Assembly (NCBI RefSeq): GCF_900496995.4
Contig: NC_044029.1
Span: forward strand, 12,462,001-12,526,000
Direction: 5' to 3'
Length of the DNA stretch: 64,000 nt
Source of the DNA: Aquila chrysaetos chrysaetos
Lineage: Eukaryota; Chordata; Aves; Accipitriformes; Accipitridae
A program made the translations under genes and the position numbers. Below are positions 1 through 12,047 of the stretch, piece by piece (position 1 is the stretch's first letter; each line of letters starts with the position of its first letter). Under the pieces are notes generated by a model. The model made no database searches. It was not told the origin of the DNA and saw nothing but the letters and a program-made list of their open reading frames with translations.

Positions 1-345
1 TCATGTTGGTGGGAAACAGTATTGAAAGAAGAAAGTACTTACTACTAAACTTCAGACAAAAGGTCTGTAATAATTCTCCTGCAAAAAAATCTTATATTCT
101 GTTTGTCCTTATGTGTAGCCTGGAATAGTTTAGCAGATTTAGTATATCTATGCCGATTTCTTTAGAATGAAGAGCAGAGTAACTGAGCATAATATTCAAA
201 TGATGAAATCAAGTACAACGTACTTTAGCATATAAATTAGATCATTTTTTTTTTGTGTGTCTTATCTTCAGTGAAAGACTGATAAAGTATTTCATGAGTT
301 CTGTACCTGCATTGTATGGTTACTCTCTGTTGTATTTCTGTTTAG

Positions 346-444
346 GGACTAAAAAAGCCGTACAATCCTATACTTGGTGAGACTTTCCGCTGCATGTGGA
401 TTCATCCAAGGACGAATAGCAAGACTTTCTACATTGCAGAACAG
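346..444 (+). CDS. OSBPL8: OSBPL8 exon (ORD, LKKPYNPILGE block)
   Basis: This 99-nt exon starts and ends in phase 0. It follows a tttctgtttag acceptor and ends at cag before gtagct. It encodes GLKKPYNPILGE, the conserved family segment whose lysine contacts PI4P, and closes with AEQ, the first half of the EQVSHHPP fingerprint. Positions 1-345 are the upstream intron with nothing else visible. Confidence 0.95.
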
Positions 445-1675
445 GTAGCTGCAATAACCGGTCAAATATTTTTAAGAAAAATAAATGCACTGCATTTTCG
501 TGCTAGCCAAACAATATGGTAGTTTCAGAAAATGTATTTAAATGTATGAATAGTATCCTAAAAGCTCTCCTGGTGAGCATAGTTTTTTTACAGATGTCTC
601 TCTTAAGTGTGTCTTCCTAGAGAGACAGAAAGGTGTTTCCAGCTTTTCTGTTTGCTCTTCCTCCAGGAAAAAGTCAGGTGCTAATTTTCTTAATTCTTGA
701 AATTCAGTATGTGTTTTCTTGATCTTTATCTGTAAAGATTATAGTCTCATTTCACATATATTAACTGTATTCTATTATGTGCAGCTTGAATTTTGCATTC
801 TGTCATTATTAGCTCAAGGTTTATACTATGTTGCATGGGGTTTTTTGTTGTTTTGGTTTGGTTTCATTTCAAATATGTGGTTTTTTTCAACAGGTATCGC
901 ATCATCCTCCAATATCTGCCTTCTATGTTAGCAACCGCAAGGATGGTTTTTGCCTTAGTGGTAGCATTCTGGCCAAATCAAAATTCTATGGTAAATAATG
1001 GGTTTTTTGGTTGTACCTGTATTGAGGAGTGTAAAATTGGTGCAAATGAGCTGTGTTTTGTGGATGAAAGAAGGCTGTTAGAAGAATCAGGGGTTTGATC
1101 ATTGTATTACCCTTTCCTTACAAAGTTTTTGCTACTGGTCTTTGGAATTTTAATTTCTAGTTTTGGATTCTATATTTGGATTCTATTTTAATTTTTAATT
1201 GGAGATGCTGTGTATTGTAGTGGCTTCGCTAGACAGGATAGATTGCAATGCTAAATATACTGATGTTCTTAATTTTATTGCTCATTTAACAGGAAATGTT
1301 GACTGTTGTCTTGCAGGGTGAGAAATGTGATTTTCTGTGTTTGAATTTCAGGGAATTCATTATCTGCCATACTAGATGGAGAAGGACGGCTGACATTCCT
1401 AAATAGGGGAGAAGATTATGTAATGACAATGCCATATGCTCATTGTAAAGGTAGTGGGTTTTTTTCATTCTCTAGATGGCAAAGTTATGAGAACAGAAGT
1501 TTAGGATTCTAAATAGTTCATTATTCTAAATAGTATACTGTGTTGGATTCGAACTTGTCATCTGAGAAGAGTGTTCTGAACATTGGCAACATTGGTGGCT
1601 CTAGGCTTCCACATATTTTATCACGAGGAAAATACATCTGTTGTTTAAGCAATGATCTATGTTTTGGCACAGAAA

Positions 1676-1712
<37 letters not shown>

Positions 1713-4700
1713 CATAAATAGTAACAGCATATATATAGCTATCTGTCATTACATGGCAGCAATGTACTGTTTGGGTTGTCTTTTTTTTTTTTTTTTAAGA
1801 ACAGTTTTGAGCTTTTCCAGTATTTTCCTCCTGTAAACATAAAAGGCAACGTAGGATCTACACCTCACTGTGTGACTTGAGTGTAAATTGTGACCATTTG
1901 TCTTTAGTTTCACTGTGGGAAACCAGTCAGTAATTTGTAAAGCTTTCTGGAAGGTCAGTAGTAGTACAAAATACACTGCAGAATTGCTGATTTTTAAACT
2001 GCTACTTACTTAGGTTTACCTACCCATATATTCTCTGCCACAGTTCTCTTTTGGAAGCCTTACAGTCAGCAACTATAATATTTTCCTTCACTTGAGATGT
2101 ATGAAAATCAATTAGCAGAATTAGGTAATTTGACATTAGTTTGGTAGACTCTTCTCTTTCCATTGTTTGTGGGTGTTTTTAATATTCTGTTGGATTTTTT
2201 TTTTTATGGCTTTGGTGACAAAAATAATACTTAACAATTAAAAAGCACATAACATATACATACATTCAAGTCAAACAGGAAGAAGGAGAACTGGTGTGAC
2301 TAATAAAGCTGATAGAAAGGTAGAAGAATATGCAGGGAAGGAGAATGTGCGTGGTGGAAAAAACATATTTGCACATGCATCCACTGTATGTAAAATATAT
2401 TCAGCGTTTCAAAAGCTGGATTGCAGGGGGAAAGACAGTAATGGTGGGAAAGAAAGTGTACTCAGCATTGTCAGCCTTGTGCTTCCAAAAATCTTCAGGG
2501 AGGTGATCAGTGTTGTCTTATATTGCTTGTCCATGATTGTCTTCACCTGCGGTCTGACTGTACATACTGCTTCTGTTCAAGTTAAGTTTTTCTTTGCTCT
2601 CTTTGTCATAGAGTTATTTTCCTGTCTTAACCTCAAAAGCTTCCCTCCTCCAATCATCTCCAATAAGACTAAATACCACCCTTGCTAGAGACAGCAGCAT
2701 ATGCTGCCAAAGATATTTCTTAATAAACAATTTTTCCTGCTTACCTGTAGTTGACTTAGGTCTTTTTGTTTCTGTTTGGGTTATCTTATTTGGCGGAAAG
2801 ATCATACTTATCAGTAGGAAAGGTCATCTGAAAAGATGATTTTTCTTCTGGCACAGACATGTTTACACCAGGAATTGTGCCCAAAGAACTTAGGGGTTTT
2901 GTCTTGTTCAGTTATAAACATTCATTTTAGCTGTTTTCTCCTGCAGGAATTCTTTATGGCACAATGACCTTAGAGCTTGGGGGAACAGTCAACATCACCT
3001 GTGAGAAAACCGGCTACAGTGCAACAATTGAATTCAAACTCAAGGTTAGTAAATGCTGTGAGTGGGCACAAGGAGGAGAATGAGTATAATGATAATTTAA
3101 ATAAATAAATAGGTCACTCCTTAGATATGATCTGATTTAATATGGAATTGTCTTTTTGTCTTTTTGGAAGCAGGGATTTTAATTTTAATTGCTACATATG
3201 CAGCTACATGTATCTAGCAAATAGCGATTATTTAAAAAAAAACAAAAAAAAACGGAACTACATTGTCATCTCTTTTCTTAATGTGTTCTTCTGGGTCCAA
3301 AGGTTTTGACTGAAACTTACAGTGCTGTCTTCATCTCTAGTGATAAGAGATGCAAACATATTGCTAGTTGTATGAATCTTAAGAACGGCTCTAGTGGTGG
3401 AAAAGCAATGGTCTGTCTTATCTCCAGCAGTAGCAACAGTGTATGTCTAGGAAGGTGTAAGAACAGGGGAATTGTTTAGTGATCTGATCAGTGGTTCAGG
3501 TATTTTGTGTGGTGTTGTTAATATACTTTGGTGATTTTTAGTTCTCTAAAAATATTCAGGGTCTTTTTAAACTGGAGAGCTCTTGGAGGAGAACTCAGAC
3601 CCAGGTTCCCCTCTTCCATCCTGGGTAAATTTGAGTTATTCACAACACCTTGAATAAAGATGATGCAAAGGCTTTGGCTAACATTTACATCAGCCTAATG
3701 CCCAGTGCTAAGCAACAGTTTACATGGACTATTTTTGGCAGCTGTGCATGCTGTAGGAGCACGTCACTCCCCACTCACAAAAGCTAAACAAAGGTTTCTA
3801 AACTACTTATAGATGACTTGCACTTCTGAAAAATACATTTGCTGTCTTTGAGGCAGAAACTAATTTAAAACTGATCAAATAGTTGTTAAGAAATGTGGAC
3901 GTGGAGAGGGAAACTCTATTTGGTTGAAATTAGAGGGGAAACATAAAAGTTAGGAGGCTGTGTTAAATGATATTTTGCCTCATCAGCCCACAGGATACAT
4001 GTGCAGACTGTCAAAAAGGCCAAAGAAAATCCCTGGCAATCATTTTTGTTGTTGCTTCTGCAAGAGTTAATCTCTAGTAACAAATGGTCTTTGGCAAAGT
4101 GGTGAAATTAGTGTAGCAAATTACCATGTCCTCCAAGATGTCATTGTGTCACTGTTTTCTGCATTATTTTACGGGGTTTTTTTCCACTTTTCTTCAACAA
4201 TGCTTTTGCTCAGCAAATCTTTTAAGAAAATACAGCATGAGAGAACAACTTACTGTGTTTTAGGCTTGTTTTGGGGATTAAAGAGGCAGAAGTTATAATA
4301 CTAAAAGCCGTCAGGGCTGTTTCCGTCACATTTCACAAATGCACTTTTTTCCTTAACACTAAACATAAATGCAAAAATAATTTGCTATTAAAATATACAT
4401 GAAAGTATTTTTTTTTGTTTTGCAGCCTTTTTTGGGTAACAATGACAGTGTTAACCAAATATCAGGGAAAATCAAGCTTGGCAAAGAAGTTCTGGCTATT
4501 TTGGAGGGTCACTGGGTAAGTAGTGAGTGATGATATTTTAAAAATGCTGGCTGACAGCTGAGGTGAAAATAGCACTTAGTTACAAAAAAGACTCAAGTTT
4601 TAAAAACAAAAAAAGTTGATTAAGTCCCGCTTTTATAGAACGTATCTCTTTATAGTTAGTTCTCTAGAGAGTATAGAATCAGCATAGTGTTATTTGCAAC

Positions 4701-7700
4701 TGTTAAAAGGTGGAAAAGTTGTGTGTATTTGAGTGGTTCATGAAGAAAATACATTTCAGCTTGTGAAACGTTTTTAGCATATGTGTTAGTACTATGAAGA
4801 ATTGTTATGGCACCAGCATGAAATGTTTATAATTGTTTCAGTTCTGGTGAGATGACACTGGCACTGCTGGTTTTTGGCCATGGTAATGGTTCCATTGCAA
4901 CTCTGTTCCAAGTTAGAACTAGCACAGCGTGCAGAAATTGAATTTTAAAGTTAGCATATCTAATTATTCTTAACTACGTGCATCCAAAAGAAAAGAAATT
5001 CTTGTTACAAAAAAAATTGCTTATTCCTCACTTTTGTGTTATTTTGGCACTCTTTGAGATTATTACAATTAAGGTAACTGAATTATATATGTTACAGGAC
5101 AGTGAAGTTACTATTAGTGACAAGAAGACAGATGTTTCAGAGACATTCTGGAATCCGACATCTGATATCAAGCAGCGTAGATTACCTAGATATACAGTGA
5201 AGTTTGAAGAGCAAGATGACTTTGAGTCAGAGAAGTAAGTTCACTTTAGAACCATATATCATTATTTTGAAAAAATAAAACTCATCATCTTCCAAATTAT
5301 GAACAAATTTTATGGTTTGAACATGGAACACATTAGGAACAAAATATGGTTTCTTTCCTTCCCATGTTTGCTGATACTCACTTGTAAAACAAGAAGGCAA
5401 TACTGTTAAATAGAAGGTTGTTATTTACAAACTTTACAGTCATGGAGATTCTTGATGGAAATGTAGAAAAAACATATATTACAACTTGGTAATACCCTGT
5501 TAGGGGTTACTTAGCCTATAATTAAGGAAATGTTTGCAATTATTTCTGTCAACCAGATTGTAACTCTCTATATTGCTCGTTTGTCAGGCTTTGGCAACAA
5601 GTGACAAGAGCAATAAATAACAAAGACCAAACAGAAGCTACTCAAGAGAAATACGTTCTGGAAGAAGCTCAGAGAAAGAGTGCCAAAGAGAGGAAACTTA
5701 AGGGTGAAGAGTGGACGTGCAAGCTGTTCGATCAGGACTCAGTCACAGGAGAATGGCACTACAAATATGCTGAGTGAGTCCTGGAGTGCTTGTAACAAAA
5801 ACTGTTTGTTAAATGCCTGGTAGCGTCATTGAGCCTCTTGCTGTGGTTTCAGGAGGAAAAGAATTCAGATATATAGCTGAGTTCAAACTCATGAAATGCG
5901 CAGTGCTACTTAATATTCCTATTAATACATTTTCATTAAAATGCATAATTTTTTAGCTCAGCTTGGTAGGCCTTTTACCAAAGAGAGGATGTTAATATGT
6001 CGTGTTGAAAAGGCAGTGATTGCTAATGCAGGAAACCATGTTTCATGTAACCATTGCAATGGCCTTTTTCTTTTTTTTCCTTTTTTTTTCCTTTTTTTTT
6101 TCTTTTTTTTTTTCTTTCTTTATGGTTAAGTGCCTTGACAAATTTGTGCTATGTTCTAGAGTTCCTTGGGCATGGCACTTTGGGATGCATTGTGCTCCTT
6201 CCCTGCCCCTGCAACTGACCAGAGCAGCTACACAGATTTTCCCAGACTGGAAAATATAGTACACATGGGCATATCAACTGAAAATCAGAAAAGCCTGTGC
6301 TTAATTGAACTGAGCTGTTTAATTTGTTCTATGTTAGAATAACTCTGAGAGTAACAGGTTTACAGCAGTGGTTAATGGTGGGACCTCGTAGCTCAGTTGT
6401 CAAATACGCCCTGCCCACACAAGTGTCTGTGAAGCTCTTTGTGTGATGATCTGTATCAGAGATGAAGATGCAGCTGCGTCTCTAACTGCTGGGGTGCATT
6501 CTGTGTTCTCACCAACTCTTGCAAGAGTCAGCCTGGAGCTGAGCTCTTTGCTAGTGATGGTTTTCACAGACCACCCACGTTCTCCTGATTCTTTTACAAT
6601 ACCCTTTTACAATATTGCAAGGATTGTAAAAGTAAAATATCCAAAGATGATATACTCTGAGTTAAGTAATTCTGAAACTATTGATGCTGGAAGTATATTC
6701 CCATGGCTAAACCTGGGAACCCTTCACCTTTGTGTACAAGAATGGCAATATTGGGGCAGGGGCCTAAGTGTACGTATAGGGAAGAGTACAAGCATCCTGA
6801 GTGCTCTTCATGTCTCCAGCAGATTTGCAGCTTGGAGGTTTCCTGGAACAAAGCAGGGATTCTGTGTATTTAGCAACTCCCAATAGATTTCTTTTCCGTG
6901 TATTTCCTTGGTTTCCTCTTAAGTCTGTGCAGACTTTTACCACTCAAAACATCCTGCAGCAGGGAATTCCCCAACTAGACTAAAAGCTCTGTGAAACACC
7001 CTCTCTTGGTTTGAACCTTCTAGTGCTGTTGATGCCTCTTGCTTGTTGGAAGAGTTGCGAATAGTCCAGCTGAACTCTGACTGCCCGTACTGTTGAATCC
7101 TGTGTAAAACTGTCAGGAAAAGTACTGCGCTTCAAATCTGTTAGGTCTTAAAGCTGCAGGGGATAGTCTGTCATGTTAATCTGCATTATTTCTTGTCTCC
7201 TTGAAGCCATGTGGTTCAAGGATGGGCCACGGAAATGTGCTAGAAAGCAGTCTGCCCTGTCAGCAGTCCCTGGAAGAAACTTCTGTCTCCTTTTACACAT
7301 ATAATGCTGGCTCACTACCTGGTCCATGTAGCAGTCTTTTATGCTTACGGTGAAAGATGTGTTCAGTGAGCTGTGGCATTTGTTAAGGTATCCGGATTAT
7401 GGATTTAGGCATCTGGATTACAGATACAAGAGACCTTTGGGAGACCAATGCCTAGTTCTTACCCAGTTACCTTAGATGACATTTAATTCAAGTCAGGTTA
7501 AGCTAAGATGTAAATGCAGATCTGTGTTCACAACATCTGAAACAGCTACAAATGTTTTAAAAGGCATACAGGAGATGAAAGGAAATCCATGCTTAATCTA
7601 CTCTCACTAAAGCTGTGCATCAGAACAGTCTTCATGCAGCTCACTTGCAGTTTCTATCCTGAGAAGGCTGTAATCAGGGGCGATGTTGGTCTTTGCCTTT

Positions 7701-10036
7701 GGCTGCTTGTTGTTCTCCAGTGAGCTTTTTTTTTTTTTTTTTTAAATTCTGTATCAACCTGTACTTGGAAAAGCACTCTTTAAAAAAAAAAAAAAAAAAT
7801 CAGAACAAGAAAACTGTGTATAGCTCATTAGTGCCTCTTTAAACCACTCTTAATTACCTTTAGCCACTTTAGGATGAAGGCAGGTTTTGAGGTAACTGAT
7901 TCTTAACCTCTCCTTCCTAGGTATCTTTTAAAAGAAAAAAACAAAAAGCAGTCCGAAATAATAATACTTTTAAAAATCCTTTAATTCCCTGTAGTTCTAA
8001 AATAATAGCTGTACAGTAGGCAGAAAACCTCTCCAAGTTTGACAAATACTAATCACTAGCCAGATAAATTCTTAATGATATTGTTGGTTAATACAATAGC
8101 TTGTACTCCTGCCAGCTGGCTGAGGGTTTCACCTAGCTGTGAAGTTTATTTTTTGGCTCTCTTGGCCCTTCAGGTTAGGACTGGGCTGCAGGTGGAAGAT
8201 AAGATCACTTATTCCATGTCTGACATCTGTATAGGGAGAGAGTGCTTTAACCTGTTCATTCCAAGTAGTTTCTGAACAGGAAAATAGTTCTTATTTAAAT
8301 TGCTGCAGTATTGATCAATTATATTCACTTTGTCTAGTACCAGACCGTGGGACCCTTTGAATGATATGATCCAATTTGAAAAAGATGGCACCATCCAAAC
8401 AAAAGTTCGACATCGGACACCAATGGTATGTTCCAGTTCTGTTAGCACACGCAGGACGGTCCAGGGACTTGTATATATTACGTTATGTGTATAAAGGTCA
8501 TCAAAGCATTGGGAGCAATAGGAAATACAATTGTTATCCTACAAAAATGTAAATTTACCCAGTCCATAGTCTTTCACTTCTGTGTTTCTTCCTAAGAGGT
8601 AGAGGTGACTTGATTGGATAGGAATATAAAATATGCAAACTGGAACTCAACATTTTAATGTGTATTTTCCCTTAAATGGGAAGATGGACAAATTTCAGAC
8701 TGCTTATACTTTAAAAATTTTAACTTGGACTTCTATTAGATATTGTGCTTTTAACTATTATTATTAGAATGTGCTGCTTTGCTACAGTTCTGGTTTTCTG
8801 GAAATAATTTGTAAGTTTATCAATTGTAGGTTAGTGTTCCAAAAATCAAACGAAAGCCAGCCGGTCAGAAGAAAGGAGAGTGTGGTTTCTCATCCCCGGA
8901 GCCTGATAACCAGGACTCCTCTGGGAGTGAAGGTAGGAAAAGATACATTTGCATACAGAAATAATAAATTTATTTGACAGTGAAACAGAGTTCTGTAGTC
9001 ACACATATTTTTCTTATCTCAATGTTTGTATTATGAAATAATGCATGCTTTAGATCACAGTTCTGTCCAACATGAAGCACATTCTGGAAAAACAAAAAGG
9101 AGCAGAATGGCTCGTGGTTTTAATTGCAAACTTTCCTGTACTTTTAAACATTAGTATGTAGTGTAGGTAGGTTTAAGTGCTGCAAATATTTAGTATCTGG
9201 GGGAAAAAAACATGTTTTTAAACTCTTTTCTTTCTTAAAACAAGATTAATATTTTCAATTTGTACATCAGTATGTTGCTAGAAGGCAGATTTTTGTTGTT
9301 GATAATGCTTGCAGAAATTAAACAATACAGTGAGTGTTTCAAGATATTTGAAGCGCTTAACTTGCTGTCCTTCTGTGCTATAGGTGACTCTGAAATAAAG
9401 CTTTAGCTTTCAGTAGAAGCTTATTTAGAAAACTTTCTCCTTATTTTTGCAACTGATTTAGTTTGTTATTAGTACTTTGTTCCTTTTTGACTTGGCAGTC
9501 ACTTCTGTGAATTACATCTGGCTTTTTGTATCTTTCTAGCGCAACTTTTGAAGCATAATACTAGAATAAGGAAAAAAGGGGCAGACCTTGGTGAACTGCA
9601 GAGTGCCATTGAATCTATAAAGGAAACACAAGAAGACATTAAGAGGTAGTACTAAATAAAATGCTTTAAAATGGTTTAGAGAATATTAATTTTCTAGCTT
9701 TTTTTTCCTTGGAGGCTGGTATGTATCTTTCTGCTTTAAAGCCTTGATGTCTTTAAACTACCCTTCATCCCAAATACTGATTGCTCATTGATGTTTCATA
9801 ATTTTCTTCAAAAACTGTCTTCTGTAGGGAGCTGTAACATACTAGAAAATGTCAAATTGTCTAGACTGTAATTTACAAGATAATATTTTCTTTCTTACAG
9901 GGACATTATGGCTCTACGAAATAGAGTCGTGTCTAATTCACCACCCGTGGACTACCATTTCTTGCAGTTTAAGCACTATGTCTTCATTTTACTCGTGGTT
10001 CTGCTACAGCTTATCATTAATTTCTTGTTCAAATAG
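346..10036 (+). CDS. OSBPL8: Oxysterol-binding protein-related protein 8 (ORP8), C-terminal part, 11 exons
   Basis: ORP8 is a tail-anchored ER protein that exchanges phosphatidylserine and PI4P at ER-plasma membrane contact sites (family knowledge). The joined exons are 346-444, 894-990, 1352-1450, 2947-3044, 4426-4515, 5098-5234, 5588-5773, 8338-8425, 8830-8932, 9540-9645 and 9901-10036. All have AG acceptors and GT donors, and the phases join without a frameshift. They give the OSBP fingerprint EQVSHHPP across the first junction, the second half of the ORD beta-barrel, the DTRPWDPLNDMIQFE block, a charged linker, a short coiled-coil-like segment, and a C-terminal hydrophobic helix ending in NFLFK and a stop. 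The linker and tail separate ORP8 from its paralogue ORP5, and adjacency to BBS10 agrees. The PH domain and N-terminus lie left of the window. The smaller introns (445-893, 991-1351, 4516-5097, 5235-5587, 8426-8829, 8933-9539, 9646-9900) show only splice signals and simple AT-rich sequence. The last of these is 255 bp. Confidence 0.95.
894..990 (+). CDS. OSBPL8: OSBPL8 exon (ORD, VSHHPP motif)
   Basis: This 97-nt exon starts in phase 0 after tttttttcaacag and leaves one base before gtaaat. It encodes VSHHPPISAFYVSNRK and continues to SKFYG. The two histidines are the PI4P-phosphate-binding pair of the family and both are intact. Confidence 0.95.
1352..1450 (+). CDS. OSBPL8: OSBPL8 exon (ORD)
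   Basis: This 99-nt exon starts and ends in phase 1, between acceptor tgaatttcag and donor gtagtg. It encodes ORD barrel strands, including GNSLSAILDGEGRLTFLNRG and the conserved YVMTMPYAHCKG segment. Confidence 0.94.
1451..2946 (+). other. OSBPL8 intron with long T tracts
   Basis: This intron begins gtagtg and ends cctgcag. It contains a 33-T run at 1680-1712 and a shorter T run near 1781-1796. No RNA gene or recognisable mobile element was seen. Confidence 0.85.
1680..1712 (+). repeat. 33-nt poly(T) tract
   Basis: An uninterrupted run of 33 T lies inside an OSBPL8 intron, preceded by agaaaaaga and followed by cataaata. It could be the tail of a minus-strand retroposed sequence or plain slippage, but no element is recognisable beside it. 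Confidence 0.9.
2947..3044 (+). CDS. OSBPL8: OSBPL8 exon (ORD)
   Basis: This 98-nt exon starts in phase 1 and ends in phase 0, after cctgcag and before gttagt. It encodes GILYGTMTLELGGTVNITCE and ends EFKLK, a conserved beta-strand region of the lipid-binding barrel. Confidence 0.95.
3045..4425 (+). other. OSBPL8 intron, no internal features recognised
   Basis: This AT-rich intron begins gttagt and ends tttgttttgcag. I see nothing in it beyond short A and T runs. Confidence 0.85.
4426..4515 (+). CDS. OSBPL8: OSBPL8 exon (ORD)
   Basis: This 90-nt exon of exactly 30 codons follows tttgttttgcag and precedes gtaagt. It encodes PFLGNNDSVNQISGKIKLGK and ends ILEGHW. The PF and GKI..G motifs are typical of ORD domains. 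Confidence 0.95.
5098..5234 (+). CDS. OSBPL8: OSBPL8 exon (ORD)
   Basis: This 137-nt exon starts in phase 0 and ends in phase 2, after atgttacag and before gtaagt. It begins DSEVTISDKK, contains SETFWNPTSDIKQRRLPRYT and ends FESEK across the junction. It carries the ORD segment just before the C-terminal ORD helices. Confidence 0.95.
5588..5773 (+). CDS. OSBPL8: OSBPL8 exon (ORD C-terminal helix)
   Basis: This 186-nt exon is the longest one in the window. It starts in phase 2 and ends in phase 2, after ttgtcag and before gtgagt. It encodes LWQQVTRAINNKDQTEATQE, a charged helix with KYVLEEAQRKSAKERK, and GEWHYKYA. These match the C-terminal ORD helix characteristic of ORP5 and ORP8. Confidence 0.95.
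6063..6121 (+). repeat. 59-nt pure pyrimidine tract
   Basis: Every base from 6063 to 6121 is C or T, mostly T blocks separated by single or double C. It is a simple low-complexity tract inside an OSBPL8 intron. Confidence 0.9.
7726..7799. repeat. T18 / A18 inverted homopolymer pair
   Basis: Eighteen T at 7726-7743 and eighteen A at 7782-7799 are separated by 38 nt. In the pre-mRNA they could pair as a perfect 18-bp U-A stem. The pair lies in the intron 5774-8337. Confidence 0.85.
8338..8425 (+). CDS. OSBPL8: OSBPL8 exon (DTRPWDPLNDMIQFE block)
   Basis: This 88-nt exon starts in phase 2 after cactttgtctag and ends in phase 0 before gtatgt. It encodes TRPWDPLNDMIQFEKDGTIQ and then TKVRHRTPM. 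The RPWDPLNDM segment is highly conserved among ORP proteins and closes the ORD. Confidence 0.95.
8830..8932 (+). CDS. OSBPL8: OSBPL8 exon (basic and Ser-rich linker)
   Basis: This 103-nt exon starts in phase 0 after caattgtag and ends in phase 1 before gtagga. It encodes a lysine-rich stretch (VPKIKRKPAGQKKGE) followed by an acidic, serine-rich stretch (SSPEPDNQDSSGSE). This is the less conserved, probably disordered linker between the ORD and the membrane anchor. Confidence 0.93.
9540..9645 (+). CDS. OSBPL8: OSBPL8 exon (pre-anchor helix)
   Basis: This 106-nt exon starts in phase 1 after tctttctag and ends in phase 2 before gtagt. It encodes a basic segment (TRIRKKGADLGE) followed by a helix with regularly spaced hydrophobic residues (LQSAIESIKETQEDIKR), which looks like a short coiled coil before the membrane anchor. 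Confidence 0.93.
9901..10036 (+). CDS. OSBPL8: OSBPL8 terminal coding exon (C-terminal ER membrane anchor)
   Basis: This final coding exon starts in phase 2 after tttcttacag and ends at TAG, 10034-10036. It encodes DIMALRNRVVSNSP and then a hydrophobic segment with core HYVFILLVVLLQLIINFLF, followed by a terminal lysine. This is the tail anchor that holds ORP8 in the ER. Only one residue follows the hydrophobic core, as in other ORP8 proteins. Confidence 0.95.
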
Positions 10037-11958
10037 GAAGTGTGAACAAGGGCCTTTCTGAACTGGAATGATCGAACTGTTACTGGGGACCATATTTTAA
10101 GTTGGACTTTAAATGATGCAATATTATCTAAAAGAGCCCTGTAGCAACAACTTACAGAACTTTGCGTCAGCGTCCATGGTTCAGAGTCATACTCCCGTCT
10201 ACCCAGTTGAAGTAAGAATTGTGTAAGTGCCAGTACGCTCTTGCTCCTGGTGTGTGCCTCTGTCTCGCAGACATACAACATCAGCCTTGTGTTTTATATT
10301 ACGTCATATGCTGTACTGATGAATCTTCACCACAGAATAGATGAAGTTAAAAATTCAGAGGTCAGACCCTGTAGGTAGGATGTGATTCTCGTTATGGTAG
10401 AGTGATAAACAAGCATACTTTGTTACGTTTAAACTTACCATTTTTGTAGCAAAGGAACTTTTGAAGTAGCCAACAGTTTTTGTAAATGGCATTGGGTGTT
10501 TGGAAGTAAACTTTTGTTTAAGGTCAAACAAATACATTATTATACAAAGATCACAAGTGTTAGGAACTGGCAGGTAAAAAGCTGAAGTCTTTGGGAATTC
10601 TGCAATGCAATGTCCTTGATTTGTTTTGGAAGTATGAGGTTTTTTTATCCTGAATTACTATAGTGGCTTGTAAGCCAGCTGTTTTATTTTTATAGTTTTA
10701 AAACTTCAGATTCTTCATAAAAACATTCCTGCATCTGCTGTATGGAGCACATTTTTTAACAGTACAGCACCTGGGAAGGTACTGTCTTGATCCCCTCTCT
10801 CCCGTGAATTGCTAATGTCAAGGATTTATGGTATGTTGGCAAGTCTTGATAAATCTACAGCTTTGAATTTACATTTGTGTATGGCCACGTCACAGTAAGG
10901 AGGCAGACTGCTGATGCCAGGACTCTTTCTTATTTTTGAAACAAAATGTGAAGATGCAAACGTGTGCTTAGTATGTAGCTTGAGTTGAACCTCCCAAAAG
11001 GCAGACGATGTAGAACAGAATTTGGGCACGGTCATGAGTTCACTTGCAAATGAAAACCTGTGTGTTTACAAGGGGAAGGTCTTCAGAAATTGTAGGATGG
11101 CTAACACCACACATATCAAAACAAATGAGAGTGAAACCCTAAGTCTTTGTTAAATTTCTCCTTACTGCAGTATATACTACCTAACAGAACACATGGATGC
11201 ACCTATGCATTATGCTGTAGCCATACAAATTAATGTGAAGCTTAAGTTTCAATTTAAAACCAGGGTGTCTAACATTTTTATTTGAAGAAATATATGCATG
11301 TATAACCTTGTAAAATTCCAGCAAAAAAATTTAGTGCCAGTGTTTATCTGGTGAATTCCTTACCCCCGTCAAGCGCACCAAGTCAAAAAGGAGCTGTACT
11401 ATTGTAAAGGTACTCTCTGTAACCCAGATGAGACAAGAGGAGGGTGAGCGGCACAATGCAAAGGGCAGCCAAGTTTGTGTTCAGAGGATCCTCTCAGAAA
11501 TCAAATCCATCCCGGGCAGTGGAACAGTTCAAAGGTCACGTTTGGCGCTTTGCCACAGCCCGGTTATCCCTCTGCCTTGGCCAGCCTCCCTGACTCTCCA
11601 GGTGATCTACCTTTCTGTTCTGTGTCAGTCTCACCGGTGTTTAGTGAAAATACTATTTATGTGTTGTTTATCAGTCTAGCTCCTATATTCCTGTGGCTGA
11701 CACCTTCGCACACCTCCCCTTCTCTTTTACCTTTACCTTTCTTTGGGCCTCAGCTACGTAAAAGTTTATTGCGTAAGCAGTCAACTTCAGCTTATTTCTT
11801 ACAGCTTCATATTAGCATAGTTTGGTCTTGAATCGTTTTCTGGAATGTGGCACCTTAACCAGAGGGATCTTGTATACGTGGGCAAGACCAAACTTGGGTG
11901 GACTTCTATTATATCTACAGCTGATGAGGTAAAATTTGTGAATGTATAAAGTCCCTCT

Positions 11959-12047
11959 GTAAAACAAAAAACCAAGAAACAAACAAACAAAAAAAACCCC
12001 CCCAAAAAAAACCAAAAAAAAAACCCCACAACAAAAAAACCCCAAAA
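11959..12047. repeat. A/C-rich low-complexity block
   Basis: This block is made almost only of A and C, with several CCCC runs and one run of seven C. The minus strand carries matching G runs separated by T runs. Translated ORFs across it are phenylalanine-, glycine- and tryptophan-rich artefacts. Confidence 0.85.

Larger units (their letters stand above)
5774..8337 (+). other. Longest OSBPL8 intron in the window
   Basis: This intron begins gtgagt and ends cactttgtctag. It holds a 59-nt pure pyrimidine tract (6063-6121) and an 18-T run facing an 18-A run 38 nt apart (7726-7799). ORFs inside it (for example 6443-6886) show no protein family and lie between two in-phase exons, so I treat them as chance. 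Confidence 0.85.

Noticed and set aside
1521..1836. ORFs with long Lys or Phe runs
   Set aside because: They are translations of the poly(T) tract at 1680-1712.
6443..6886. 147-codon ORF inside an OSBPL8 intron
   Set aside because: It lies between two in-phase exons, has no recognisable motif and no sign of splice sites joining it to the gene.
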